This document shows, one piece after another, positions 34,798-42,337 of a stretch of 64,000 bases of DNA. This DNA comes from Paludibacter sp. Lineage in GTDB: Bacteria; Bacteroidota; Bacteroidia; Bacteroidales; Paludibacteraceae. The stretch is from NCBI GenBank assembly GCA_028690665.1, contig JAQVAV010000010.1, forward strand, positions 62,001 to 126,000. Reading direction: 5' to 3'. Under the pieces are notes generated by a model. It had not been told where the DNA came from. It ran no database searches and worked only from the letters and a program-made list of their open reading frames with translations. The position numbers and the translations under genes were made by a program. The first letter of the stretch is position 1, and every line of letters starts with the position of its first letter.

Positions 34798-36207
34798 TTA
34801 TCTTCTTTCCATAAGTACTACATTCTCAACATGATGTGTATGTGGAAACATATCCACGGGTTGTACTTTTGTCACACGGTAAGCTTTGTCGAGCAGGTTC
34901 AGGTCACGAGCCTGTGTTGCCGGATTGCAACTTACATAAACAATTCGTTCAGGCGCAGCAAAAAGTATAGCATCGATAACATCCTCGTGCATTCCGGCAC
35001 GTGGCGGATCGGTAATAATCACGTCAGGTTTTCCGTGCTTTTCGATAAAGGCCGCATTCAGAATATCTTTCATATCGCCGGCATAGAATAAAGTGTTTTT
35101 GATACTGTTGATTTCGGAATTGACCACAGCATCTTCGATAGCTTCGGGAACATACTCGATACCCACCACCTGATGTGCCTGATGCGCCACGAAATTTGCA
35201 ATGGTTCCCGTTCCGGTGTAAAGGTCGTACACTAATTCATTTCCGGTAAGTTGCGCAAAATTACGGGCGATTTTGTATAACTCGTAAGCCTGTTCCGAGT
35301 TGGTCTGGTAAAACGATTTCGGCCCGATTTTAAACTTCAGGTCTTCCATTTTTTCATAAATACATTCCGCTCCTTTAAATACAAGAACTTCCTGGTCGGT
35401 AATCGTATCGTTGGCTTTTGAGTTGATAACGTACAGCAAGGATGTAATTTGAGGGAACATGTCAGCCAAATGTTGCAACAGAGCTTCACGTGCCTCTTTG
35501 TCCTCGTAATAAAATACAACAATCAGCATCAATTCGCCAGTAGACGCGGTACGCACCATCATGGTACGCAGAAAACCTTCCTGAGCACGTAAATCAAAAA
35601 ATGTCAACCCTTTTTCGAGCGCATAACGACGAATTTCATTCCTAAGTTGGTTGGAAATATCGTCCTGCAGCCAACATTGGTTGATGTCCAATACTTTATC
35701 GAACTGTCCCGGAATGTGGAATCCTACGGCATTCATGGTATCAAATTGTTTCCCTTCGGCAATTTCTTCGAAAGTACGCCAGCGTTTGTTGGAAAAAGTA
35801 AATTCCAACTTGTTGCGATAAAATTCTGTTTTAGCCGAACCAAGAATCGGAAAAATTTCCGGCAATTCTATTTTCCCGATACGCGTCAGATTGTCCGTTA
35901 CCTGTTTTTGTTTGTAGCGAATTTGTTCTTCGTAAGGTAATATCTGCCATTTGCAACCGCCACAAATACCGAAATGCTCGCATACAGGTTCAATTCGTTT
36001 CTCTGAATATTGATGAAAATGTACAGGACGGGCTTCCATAAAATGATGTTTCTTGCGGGTAACCTGCAAATCGACAACATCGCCGGGAACTACAAAAGGA
36101 ACAAATACCACCATGTCGTCGACACGGGCAATAGCCTTTCCTTCGGCAGCAATATCTGTTATGGTGACTTCGGAAAGTATGGGAAGCGGTTTTTTCTTTT
36201 TTGCCAT
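34798..36207 (-). CDS. 23S rRNA (uracil-5-)-methyltransferase, RlmD/RumA family
   Basis: A 469-residue enzyme that makes 5-methyluridine in 23S rRNA with SAM. It has an N-terminal TRAM RNA-binding domain (about residues 1-70; VTITDIAAEGKAIARVDDMV), a 4Fe-4S cysteine set CEHFGICGGCKWQ (about 75-87), the SAM-binding VYDLYTGTGTIANF (about 325-338), TDPPRAGMH (about 398-406) and the catalytic YVSCNPATQARDL (about 422-434). The family also contains RlmC, RlmCD and TrmA-like enzymes, so which uridine is modified (1939 or 747) cannot be decided from sequence. It is transcribed singly, with a TAGCTTTG box upstream and a terminator downstream. Confidence 0.92.
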   Translation of the reverse strand: MAKKKKPLPILSEVTITDIAAEGKAIARVDDMVVFVPFVVPGDVVDLQVTRKKHHFMEARPVHFHQYSEKRIEPVCEHFGICGGCKWQILPYEEQIRYKQKQVTDNLTRIGKIELPEIFPILGSAKTEFYRNKLEFTFSNKRWRTFEEIAEGKQFDTMNAVGFHIPGQFDKVLDINQCWLQDDISNQLRNEIRRYALEKGLTFFDLRAQEGFLRTMMVRTASTGELMLIVVFYYEDKEAREALLQHLADMFPQITSLLYVINSKANDTITDQEVLVFKGAECIYEKMEDLKFKIGPKSFYQTNSEQAYELYKIARNFAQLTGNELVYDLYTGTGTIANFVAHQAHQVVGIEYVPEAIEDAVVNSEINSIKNTLFYAGDMKDILNAAFIEKHGKPDVIITDPPRAGMHEDVIDAILFAAPERIVYVSCNPATQARDLNLLDKAYRVTKVQPVDMFPHTHHVENVVLMERR

Positions 36208-36245
36208 GAAATGAAATTTATATAATTATTTTGAAATCAGCCACT

Positions 36246-36253
36246 CAAAGCTA
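36246..36253 (-). promoter_or_regulatory. -7 box for the rRNA methyltransferase gene
   Basis: Minus-strand TAGCTTTG (36253-36246). A TTTG lies 15 bp upstream (36272-36269), somewhat closer than consensus spacing. Confidence 0.5.
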
Positions 36254-36291
36254 TTTTTGGTAGCCTTACAAAAATTCGGACTGCAAAAGTA

Positions 36292-37293
36292 CTATTTTTT
36301 GGCACATTTTGCAGCATAGTGAAGAAGACGAAATACATTCCCACGGGTTTCCATATTGCAAATAAGCTGAGTGCGGCTGTAGCGGTTTAATGTGAAAATA
36401 TTTTGAGTAAGTGTCTGCAATTTAATCAGAGGTTTTAAAGCCACTAAACCACGCGACATGACAAGTGATGCAAACAATCGAAAATAGTGCTTGTTTTTAT
36501 CCGCGTAAGCAGTTTTATCAATCAATGACAATACATTACGAATCAGGTCATTATAAAAATCATTCAGTTTCCGCATGTCGTTGGACAAAGTTACCAATGT
36601 GACTATTTTATCCTGAAAATCTTTATAAACATCAAAAATATCATTTTCGAGTTGCCCGATAGCACCCATACGATAAAGCAATTCCTGTTCAACGGCATCG
36701 GGTTCTCCTTCAAAAGCCAACCGGTATATTTGCATGGTCACACCACCTTTGTCGAAAGTGATTTGTTTCAGTTCATCTGCCGACAGATGTCCGTTCTTTT
36801 GCCTGCGACTTCTGACCTGAGCTTCATACACCTTCAATGCAGCAGTCTTTATCGCTATTTCTTTTCCGGTATATTCAAACACTTTCTGATAAAGAGCCTG
36901 CATGAGTTTTTCGTTGGTATTGGCCGGAGTATAGTTTTCAGGGGCTTCAAGCATCTGGCGAATATAATCATCCGATAAATCCCTTCGGTCGAACAAATCG
37001 TCGAAAAGTCCGGTGAGACTTCCCAGGTAGGTTATGGCATATCGCTCACGTTCAGTCATTTTGCGGCCACGCAATTCACAAAACGCTTCTCCGAGCATGG
37101 ACGGAATAGCCACACCGTATGAACGCATTTTCCTGAGATCGTCCTCGTCAAGCGAATTATCATTCTCCTGCTCAAAAGTTTGCAGCAAAGGTACCAGCGA
37201 TTTTTTCAGAAACAACTGTTGTTTGCTACTGTCGACACTGAATTTATGATTAAAGGCGAAAAGCCGGAAAAGATTGGAAAGATAAGATGTCAT
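36292..37293 (-). CDS. Class I isoprenoid synthase-like protein
   Basis: A 333-residue, mostly helical protein of the family annotated as class 1 isoprenoid biosynthesis enzyme. Start at 37293 (MTSYLSNLFRLF); a start 29 codons upstream adds a sequence unlike the rest. Two acidic motifs sit in the class I arrangement: DDLFD (D98, D99, D102) and NDIFDVYKD (N217, D218, D221, D225). The latter matches the NSE/DTE pattern (N/D)DxxSxxxE with Asp replacing Ser and Glu. The spacing of about 119 residues is normal. Terpene and squalene/phytoene synthases use these motifs to bind Mg-diphosphate. There is no carotenoid or hopanoid gene around, so substrate and product are unknown. Confidence 0.75.
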   Translation of the reverse strand: MTSYLSNLFRLFAFNHKFSVDSSKQQLFLKKSLVPLLQTFEQENDNSLDEDDLRKMRSYGVAIPSMLGEAFCELRGRKMTERERYAITYLGSLTGLFDDLFDRRDLSDDYIRQMLEAPENYTPANTNEKLMQALYQKVFEYTGKEIAIKTAALKVYEAQVRSRRQKNGHLSADELKQITFDKGGVTMQIYRLAFEGEPDAVEQELLYRMGAIGQLENDIFDVYKDFQDKIVTLVTLSNDMRKLNDFYNDLIRNVLSLIDKTAYADKNKHYFRLFASLVMSRGLVALKPLIKLQTLTQNIFTLNRYSRTQLICNMETRGNVFRLLHYAAKCAKK

Positions 37294-37487
37294 GATTTTG
37301 AATTTTGTATTAAGTTCGAGACGACTCTCCTGACAAAAATACGAAAAATCAATGCGTCGGGAAAAAAAGAGGGTATCCAAAAAAGTAGAAATTCAAATAA
37401 CTGTATAAGTGTTTTATTCCAGGTTTTTACAAAAAAGGATTCGCATAAATTGCGTTCTGAAAAATTAGGAGCCTCTTTGTGGAAATT

Positions 37488-37895
37488 TTACCAAATTCCG
37501 AATATCAATCCTGATAACGAAAACAGCACAATATACATACCTGCATCAATAGCCAAAATCTTCAACGAACGGTTGGCAAAAAGATAAGTGCCTCCCATAG
37601 CTGTCAATGTCCACACCCCAGAAACCAGCAGGCCGGTAAGTAGTCCGTTCCATGCACCAATTCCACTACAAACCAAGTTCAGAGCAGCAAGAGCAATTAA
37701 ATGCAAAACAGCTGTTCCACCGAAAATCAGTGGCAGATTGAGTTGCTCTTTAGTCACATTATAATTATTTTCTTTTTTCCATGTTTTACCAAACATAAGC
37801 GGAGAATGCCAGAAACTTCCCAAAGCAAATGAAACTACAGTCATTACTACAACCGGCAACCAGTGAATTGAAGAAAATAGATTTGCAAAATTCAT
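37488..37895 (-). CDS. DUF1761 small membrane protein
   Basis: A 135-residue protein with four predicted transmembrane helices (about residues 12-30, 52-72, 80-100, 110-133). It has the DUF1761 features IHWLPVVVMTVVSFALGSFWHSPLMFGKTW near the N-terminus and GLLTGLLVSGVWTLTAMG in the middle. Function is unknown. It stands between a divergent recQ and the isoprenoid synthase-like gene; the 194-bp gap downstream to the latter shows nothing clear. Confidence 0.85.
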   Translation of the reverse strand: MNFANLFSSIHWLPVVVMTVVSFALGSFWHSPLMFGKTWKKENNYNVTKEQLNLPLIFGGTAVLHLIALAALNLVCSGIGAWNGLLTGLLVSGVWTLTAMGGTYLFANRSLKILAIDAGMYIVLFSLSGLIFGIW

Positions 37896-38007
37896 AAAAT
37901 TATTTTTGGTATCTGTTTTTCAAATGTAAGTAACAAGTGTTGAAAGATTTGGTTCAAATATATTATTTCAGATTCAAACCGCAATAAGCTCATCCTGATT
38001 TTATCAC

Positions 38008-38015
38008 TATCTTTG
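38008..38015 (+). promoter_or_regulatory. -7 box for recQ
   Basis: TATCTTTG ends 22 bp before the recQ ATG. No properly spaced TTTG. Confidence 0.55.
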
Positions 38016-38037
38016 GATTTATTTCAGAATATTCAAT

Positions 38038-39936
38038 ATGGATAAATTTCTTGCCGTCCTAAAACAATATTGGGGATACGATAATTTCCGTCCGTTGCAG
38101 GGCGATATTATCCGCAGCATTGCGTCCGGCAGGGATACGCTCGGACTTATGCCGACGGGAGGTGGAAAATCGCTTACTTTTCAGGTGCCTACTATGGCTA
38201 TGGAAGGAGTTTGCATTGTAGTTACACCGCTTATTGCCCTTATGAAAGATCAGGTGGAGAATCTGAAAAAACGGAGCATTCAGGCCGCTGCTATTTATAC
38301 CGGAATGACACGGGTAGAAATTCTCAATACGCTTGATAATACGGTATACGAAGCTTACAAATTTCTATACGTTTCGCCCGAACGATTGGCGACGGGTATT
38401 TTTTTGGAGAAAATTGTTCAGGCTAAAGTTTGCATGATAGCGGTTGACGAATCGCATTGTATTTCGCAGTGGGGATATGATTTTCGTCCGTCTTACCTTA
38501 AAATTGCCGACATTCGCGATAATTTACCCAGAGTACCCGTATTGGCATTGACCGCAACCGCAACACCCGAAGTTGTCGACGACATTCAGGATAAATTGCA
38601 TTTCCACGAAAAAAATATTTTTCAAAAAAGTTTTTCCCGCTCCAACTTGGCTTACGTAGTACGTACCACAGAAAACAAGGATGAACAAATGCTCAGAATT
38701 CTGAACAATGTCCCTGGTACGTCAGTAGTATATGTACGCAATCGCAAGAAAACCAAAGAAGTGGCTGACTTTCTGAATCAGAACGGTATCAGTGCGGAAC
38801 ATTTTCATGCAGGGCTGAAAAATGATGTAAAAGATGCCCGGCAAAGTCGCTGGAAATCTGGCGAAACACGTGTAATTGTCTCTACTAATGCTTTTGGTAT
38901 GGGCATCGATAAACCGGATGTCCGTTCGGTAATTCATCTTGATTTGCCCGATACACTTGAGGCCTATTTTCAGGAAGCAGGACGTGCCGGACGCGACGAA
39001 AAAAAAGCTTTTGCCGTACTGCTTTACAATAATGGCGACGCTGTAAAAATGCGTAAACGTGTAGCCGATACTTTCCCGGCTAAAGAAGTTGTACTGAAAA
39101 CATACGATGCTCTCTGCAATTATTTGGAAATCGGGATAGGCTCCGGACTCGACAAAGTTTTCCCGTTTGATGTCGGGGATTTTTGTATGAAATTCAGATT
39201 GCCGGTCTTAGTTGCTTATAATAGTCTGAAAATTCTTCAGCAGGCCGGTTATATCGAATTGACCGAAGAGCAGGAAAGTACGTCGCAGGTGCTTTTCACA
39301 GTGGAACGCGATGAGCTTTATAAACTCCGCCAGACCCCCGAACAGGAAAAATTGGTACACATTCTCCTTCGCTCATATACCGGACTTTTTACCGATCTGG
39401 CCTACATTAGCGAAGATCTGATGGCCAAGCGTATCGGGTGGACACGCGAACAGGTTTATAATGAGCTGATTTCCATGAGTAAAGAGCAGATTGTTAAATA
39501 CATTCCGCGTAAAAAGACGCCTTTTCTCTCGTTTACCCGCGAACGGGAATCTTCGGACAGAATCATTCTTGGAAAAGAAGCCTACGATGACCGGAAAAAT
39601 CGTTATGTAAACCGTATTAAAAGTGTGTTGGATTACGCTCAGGAAGAAAATATCTGTCGCAGTCAGATTTTGCTTTCCTACTTTGGCGAAAAAAACACCA
39701 AGCCCTGCGGTAAATGTGATATTTGTCTGAAAAATAAAGAATCCGCGATTACTCAGGAAGATTTCGAAACAATGGAACAAAGAATCATTACCCTGCTTGA
39801 AACAAACCCTATGAGTATACACGAATTAGTGCAAGCTTCCGGTTTCAAAGAGATGAAAATTGTTCAGATCATTCGTTTTTTGACCGATCATGAAAAAATC
39901 AGGCAAAATGAGCAATTGAAATTTGAAAAATTATAA
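38038..39936 (+). CDS. recQ: ATP-dependent DNA helicase RecQ
   Basis: A 632-residue 3'-5' DNA helicase acting in recombination and fork repair. Motifs: FRPLQGDII (motif 0, residue ~17), MPTGGGKSLTFQVP (Walker A, ~40-53), DESHCISQWGYDFRPSY (~139-155), ALTATATPEV, AFGMGIDKPDVRSVIH (~282-297) and QEAGRAGRDEKKA (~312-324). The RQC zinc site is C...CGKCDIC (about 538-565). No HRDC domain is obvious; the C-terminal ~50 residues look like a winged helix instead. The N-terminus aligns with the family, so the ATG at 38038 is sound. Confidence 0.95.
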   Translation: MDKFLAVLKQYWGYDNFRPLQGDIIRSIASGRDTLGLMPTGGGKSLTFQVPTMAMEGVCIVVTPLIALMKDQVENLKKRSIQAAAIYTGMTRVEILNTLDNTVYEAYKFLYVSPERLATGIFLEKIVQAKVCMIAVDESHCISQWGYDFRPSYLKIADIRDNLPRVPVLALTATATPEVVDDIQDKLHFHEKNIFQKSFSRSNLAYVVRTTENKDEQMLRILNNVPGTSVVYVRNRKKTKEVADFLNQNGISAEHFHAGLKNDVKDARQSRWKSGETRVIVSTNAFGMGIDKPDVRSVIHLDLPDTLEAYFQEAGRAGRDEKKAFAVLLYNNGDAVKMRKRVADTFPAKEVVLKTYDALCNYLEIGIGSGLDKVFPFDVGDFCMKFRLPVLVAYNSLKILQQAGYIELTEEQESTSQVLFTVERDELYKLRQTPEQEKLVHILLRSYTGLFTDLAYISEDLMAKRIGWTREQVYNELISMSKEQIVKYIPRKKTPFLSFTRERESSDRIILGKEAYDDRKNRYVNRIKSVLDYAQEENICRSQILLSYFGEKNTKPCGKCDICLKNKESAITQEDFETMEQRIITLLETNPMSIHELVQASGFKEMKIVQIIRFLTDHEKIRQNEQLKFEKL

Positions 39937-39958
39937 TCAATCATTTCCGGCTTTGTAT

Positions 39959-39966
39959 TATCTTTG
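39959..39966 (+). promoter_or_regulatory. -7 box for the E2-like gene
   Basis: TATCTTTG, 28 bp before the ATG at 39995 and just after the recQ stop. It suggests independent transcription from recQ. Confidence 0.55.
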
Positions 39967-39994
39967 AGCCCGTTATGCTTTAAATTAACGCATC

Positions 39995-40912
39995 ATGGAT
40001 AAAACAAACAAACTCAATTATTATAAATGGCATCTTGGCGATCGTTACGATGGCTGGCGGGTACGGAAAGTTGATGCTGTTTTCTCGGTGATTCCTTATT
40101 TCCTCCGCACACGTATGGATGCCCAGAATTATTTTGAAGAAAGGGTGCCGATTGACCATATCGAACAATTTATCAAAGAGCACAAACAGGATATTCCCGA
40201 GCTGTCAATTATGCATGTGGTCATGGCTGCACTTGTCAGGCTTGTTTCCCAGCGTCCTCATTTGAATCGCTTTGTGATGTGGAATAAAATTTTTGCGCGG
40301 AATCATGTGAGTTTTTCTATTGCTGTTAAGCGTACTCTTTCAGATAACGGGGAAGAAACTTTGATCAAACCGTATTTTATGCCAACCGACACTTTACAGG
40401 ACATTGTTCGTAAAACAAAACAGGAGCAGGAAAAAAATCAAAAAGTCGGTCAGCAAAATGCTTCGGATACTATTTCGAGAATATTGGGACTATTGCCGGA
40501 TTTCGCTATGAGAGTTGTCGTATGGGTATTACTTTGGTTAGACAAAGTAGGACTCATGCCACGTTTTATTGAGCAAGCCAGTCCGTGGCACTGTAGCATT
40601 TTTCTGACTAATATCGGCTCTATCGGGGTGGAATCCATCTATCACCATCTTTACGAATTTGGCAATTGCAGCATGTTTGTCGCCATGGGCAAAAAATCGC
40701 GCCGGCATGCTTTTAATAAATCCGGAGACTTGACTGCTTACAAAAGTATTTTGCTTAAGTTCGTAATGGACGAACGTATATGTGATGGGTTTTATTATGC
40801 CTCATCCATGCGTGTGCTCAATAAAATACTGAGTGATCCGGCTGTTCTGTTGCAGGCTCCGGAAAAAGTAATTATTGATGAAGGGGTAGGGCGAAAAAGA
40901 ATTGATTTGTGA
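39995..40912 (+). CDS. E2/CAT-like acyltransferase domain protein lacking the catalytic His
   Basis: A 305-residue protein that looks like the catalytic domain of dihydrolipoamide acyltransferases (E2) without lipoyl or subunit-binding domains. The N-terminal half has E2-like features (PELSIMHVVMAALVRLVSQRPHLNRF), the middle has SIFLTNIGSIG (residues 201-211, the S-N-x-G strand of E2), and the C-terminal motif reads MDERICDGFYYASSMRVL (258-275). In E2 and CAT the equivalent is DHRxxDG or HHxxxDG with a catalytic His, here Glu260. A hydrophobic stretch (171-183) is unusual for E2. No dehydrogenase subunits are nearby. It may be a pseudoenzyme or use altered chemistry. Confidence 0.72.
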   Translation: MDKTNKLNYYKWHLGDRYDGWRVRKVDAVFSVIPYFLRTRMDAQNYFEERVPIDHIEQFIKEHKQDIPELSIMHVVMAALVRLVSQRPHLNRFVMWNKIFARNHVSFSIAVKRTLSDNGEETLIKPYFMPTDTLQDIVRKTKQEQEKNQKVGQQNASDTISRILGLLPDFAMRVVVWVLLWLDKVGLMPRFIEQASPWHCSIFLTNIGSIGVESIYHHLYEFGNCSMFVAMGKKSRRHAFNKSGDLTAYKSILLKFVMDERICDGFYYASSMRVLNKILSDPAVLLQAPEKVIIDEGVGRKRIDL

Positions 40913-40985
40913 GATATTTTAATCTCAAGTCAAATTTTTTTATTTATGAGATTTTGTGCCTGCCAGAATTTATGCTGTTTGTCTA

Positions 40986-41013
40986 AAAATATTTCCCGGA
41001 AGTTTATGCCGGG
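40986..41013 (-). terminator. Weak terminator after the phosphotransbutyrylase gene
   Basis: A 5-bp GC-rich stem (40995-40999 with 41009-41013) with a 9-nt loop and a loosely T-rich minus-strand tail (about 40986-40994). Confidence 0.3.
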
Positions 41014-41086
41014 ATACGACCTGACCACTTTTATATATAAAGATAGGTTTGTTTTTATTTCTGAAGTAGCTTGAAAATTAATAGCT

Positions 41087-41995
41087 TTATGCTAAAATAC
41101 AAGCCATTGCAATGCTGTAGAATTTAGACAGTACACTTTCGCTGCGGGAAGTAAGCACCACCGGTTTCTCGGTGCCTTGTAATAAACCGCCCATTTCAGC
41201 CCCGGCAAACACCATTAACCCTTTGTAAAAAGAATTAGCACTTTCAAAAGAAGGAAAAATCAAAATATCGGTGTCTCCTAAAACCGGAGTAGCAACATGC
41301 TTTATACGGCCTCTTTCCCGGTCGAGTGCCAGAAAAATATCTAGCGGACCATCCATAATTACATCTCCGAATTCTCCATTGCGCCAGGCAGCCATAATTT
41401 CCATGTAATCCTGCATGTAGCGAATCTTGGTATTTGCTTTTTCTGTAGCATGAATCAGGGCAATTTTGGGTTCCCGGATACCAAACTTATATGCTGTCTG
41501 AATGGAATACCTGATCATCTCTTTCCGCTGCATAACAGTTGGAGACGGGATTACTGCCGGATCAGTGAAAAACAACAGTTTATGATAGGCTGGTATTTCA
41601 AGAGCCGCATTATACGAAACTACACTTCCCGTTTTTACTAACCCTTTTTCTTTATCCAGAATCGCCCGTAACAAAACATCCGTGTTCACTAAACCTTTCA
41701 TCAAAATATCGGCCTCGCCGGAACGTACCATTCTTACTGCTTCGAGTGTAGCCTCTTTGACTTCCGGAGCATCGACTACGTGGATAAACCGGGAGGAAGC
41801 ACTCTCGAATAAATCAGGAGATTCGATCGCAGCAACGTCTCCAATAAGATAAGCTTCAATAATTCCGGATTCCACAGCTTTCAGCACCGCCTCCAATGTA
41901 TGTGAATCCACAGCATTGGCTACAGCAAGTTTCTTGCGTTCGTTTACACTTTGGAGGTGTTTTGTCAGTTCTGCGAAGGATGAAATAGTCTGCAT
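41087..41995 (-). CDS. ptb: Phosphate butyryl/acetyltransferase family protein
   Basis: A 302-residue enzyme of the PTA_PTB family that interconverts an acyl-CoA and acyl phosphate. It shows the family pattern: KLAVANAVDSHTLEAVLKAV, ADILMKGLVNTDVLLRAIL (about residues 96-114), FFTDPAVIPSPTVMQRKEMI (about 142-161), DGPLDIFLAL (about 217-226), DILIFPSFESANSFYKGL and a C-terminal SRSESVLSKFYSIAMA. The length fits Ptb rather than a long Pta. Butyrate kinase usually follows ptb but is absent here; the gene is alone between two plus-strand genes. Substrate (butyryl-, isobutyryl- or acetyl-CoA) is not readable. Confidence 0.88.
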   Translation of the reverse strand: MQTISSFAELTKHLQSVNERKKLAVANAVDSHTLEAVLKAVESGIIEAYLIGDVAAIESPDLFESASSRFIHVVDAPEVKEATLEAVRMVRSGEADILMKGLVNTDVLLRAILDKEKGLVKTGSVVSYNAALEIPAYHKLLFFTDPAVIPSPTVMQRKEMIRYSIQTAYKFGIREPKIALIHATEKANTKIRYMQDYMEIMAAWRNGEFGDVIMDGPLDIFLALDRERGRIKHVATPVLGDTDILIFPSFESANSFYKGLMVFAGAEMGGLLQGTEKPVVLTSRSESVLSKFYSIAMACILA

Positions 41996-42023
41996 ATCCG
42001 GAATTAAAATGTCATCTACAGAA

Positions 42024-42054
42024 CAAATGTAAGTATATTTTTTGATAGTTCCAA
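42024..42054 (-). promoter_or_regulatory. Promoter of ptb
   Basis: Minus-strand TTG (42054-42052), 20 bp, TACATTTG (42031-42024); expected start near 42020, leader about 25 nt. Confidence 0.6.
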
Positions 42055-42274
42055 TGTCATGAATAGACTTTCAAATATACAATAATGCGCTGTTTTTCAT
42101 ATAATTATAAAATGACTTCCAAAAACTGAAATTTTGTTGCATTTCCAGTCGATTTGTATCAATCTATAAGTTTTGCAATACTCATTTTCAATAAAAAGCT
42201 CACAAAATGTATTTATTCACGTAATATTAACTAAAAAAGAATATTGCCATTCTTAAATCACAAATATTTCTTTG

Positions 42275-42282
42275 TAACTTTG
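42275..42282 (+). promoter_or_regulatory. -7 box for the GT117 gene
   Basis: TAACTTTG, an exact consensus match, 55 bp before the ATG. No -33 TTTG at the right distance. Confidence 0.55.
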
Positions 42283-42337
42283 GGGGCTTTTTGCAAAAAA
42301 TACGAATAAGTCTCAAAATAACTTTATTCATTAATTC

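Larger units (their letters stand above)
41996..42337. other. 342-bp divergent intergenic region between ptb and the GT117 gene
   Basis: AT-rich with no ORF. It holds a minus-strand promoter for ptb (42024-42054) and a plus-strand -7 box for the GT117 gene (42275-42282). Between them (42055-42274) I see no hairpin, repeat or conserved element. Confidence 0.6.

Noticed and set aside
40911-40958. Possible terminator after the E2-like gene
   Set aside because: The GAGAT/ATCTC stem is only 5 bp and is separated from the T7 run by a spacer; an alternative stem has a 20-nt loop. Too weak to list.
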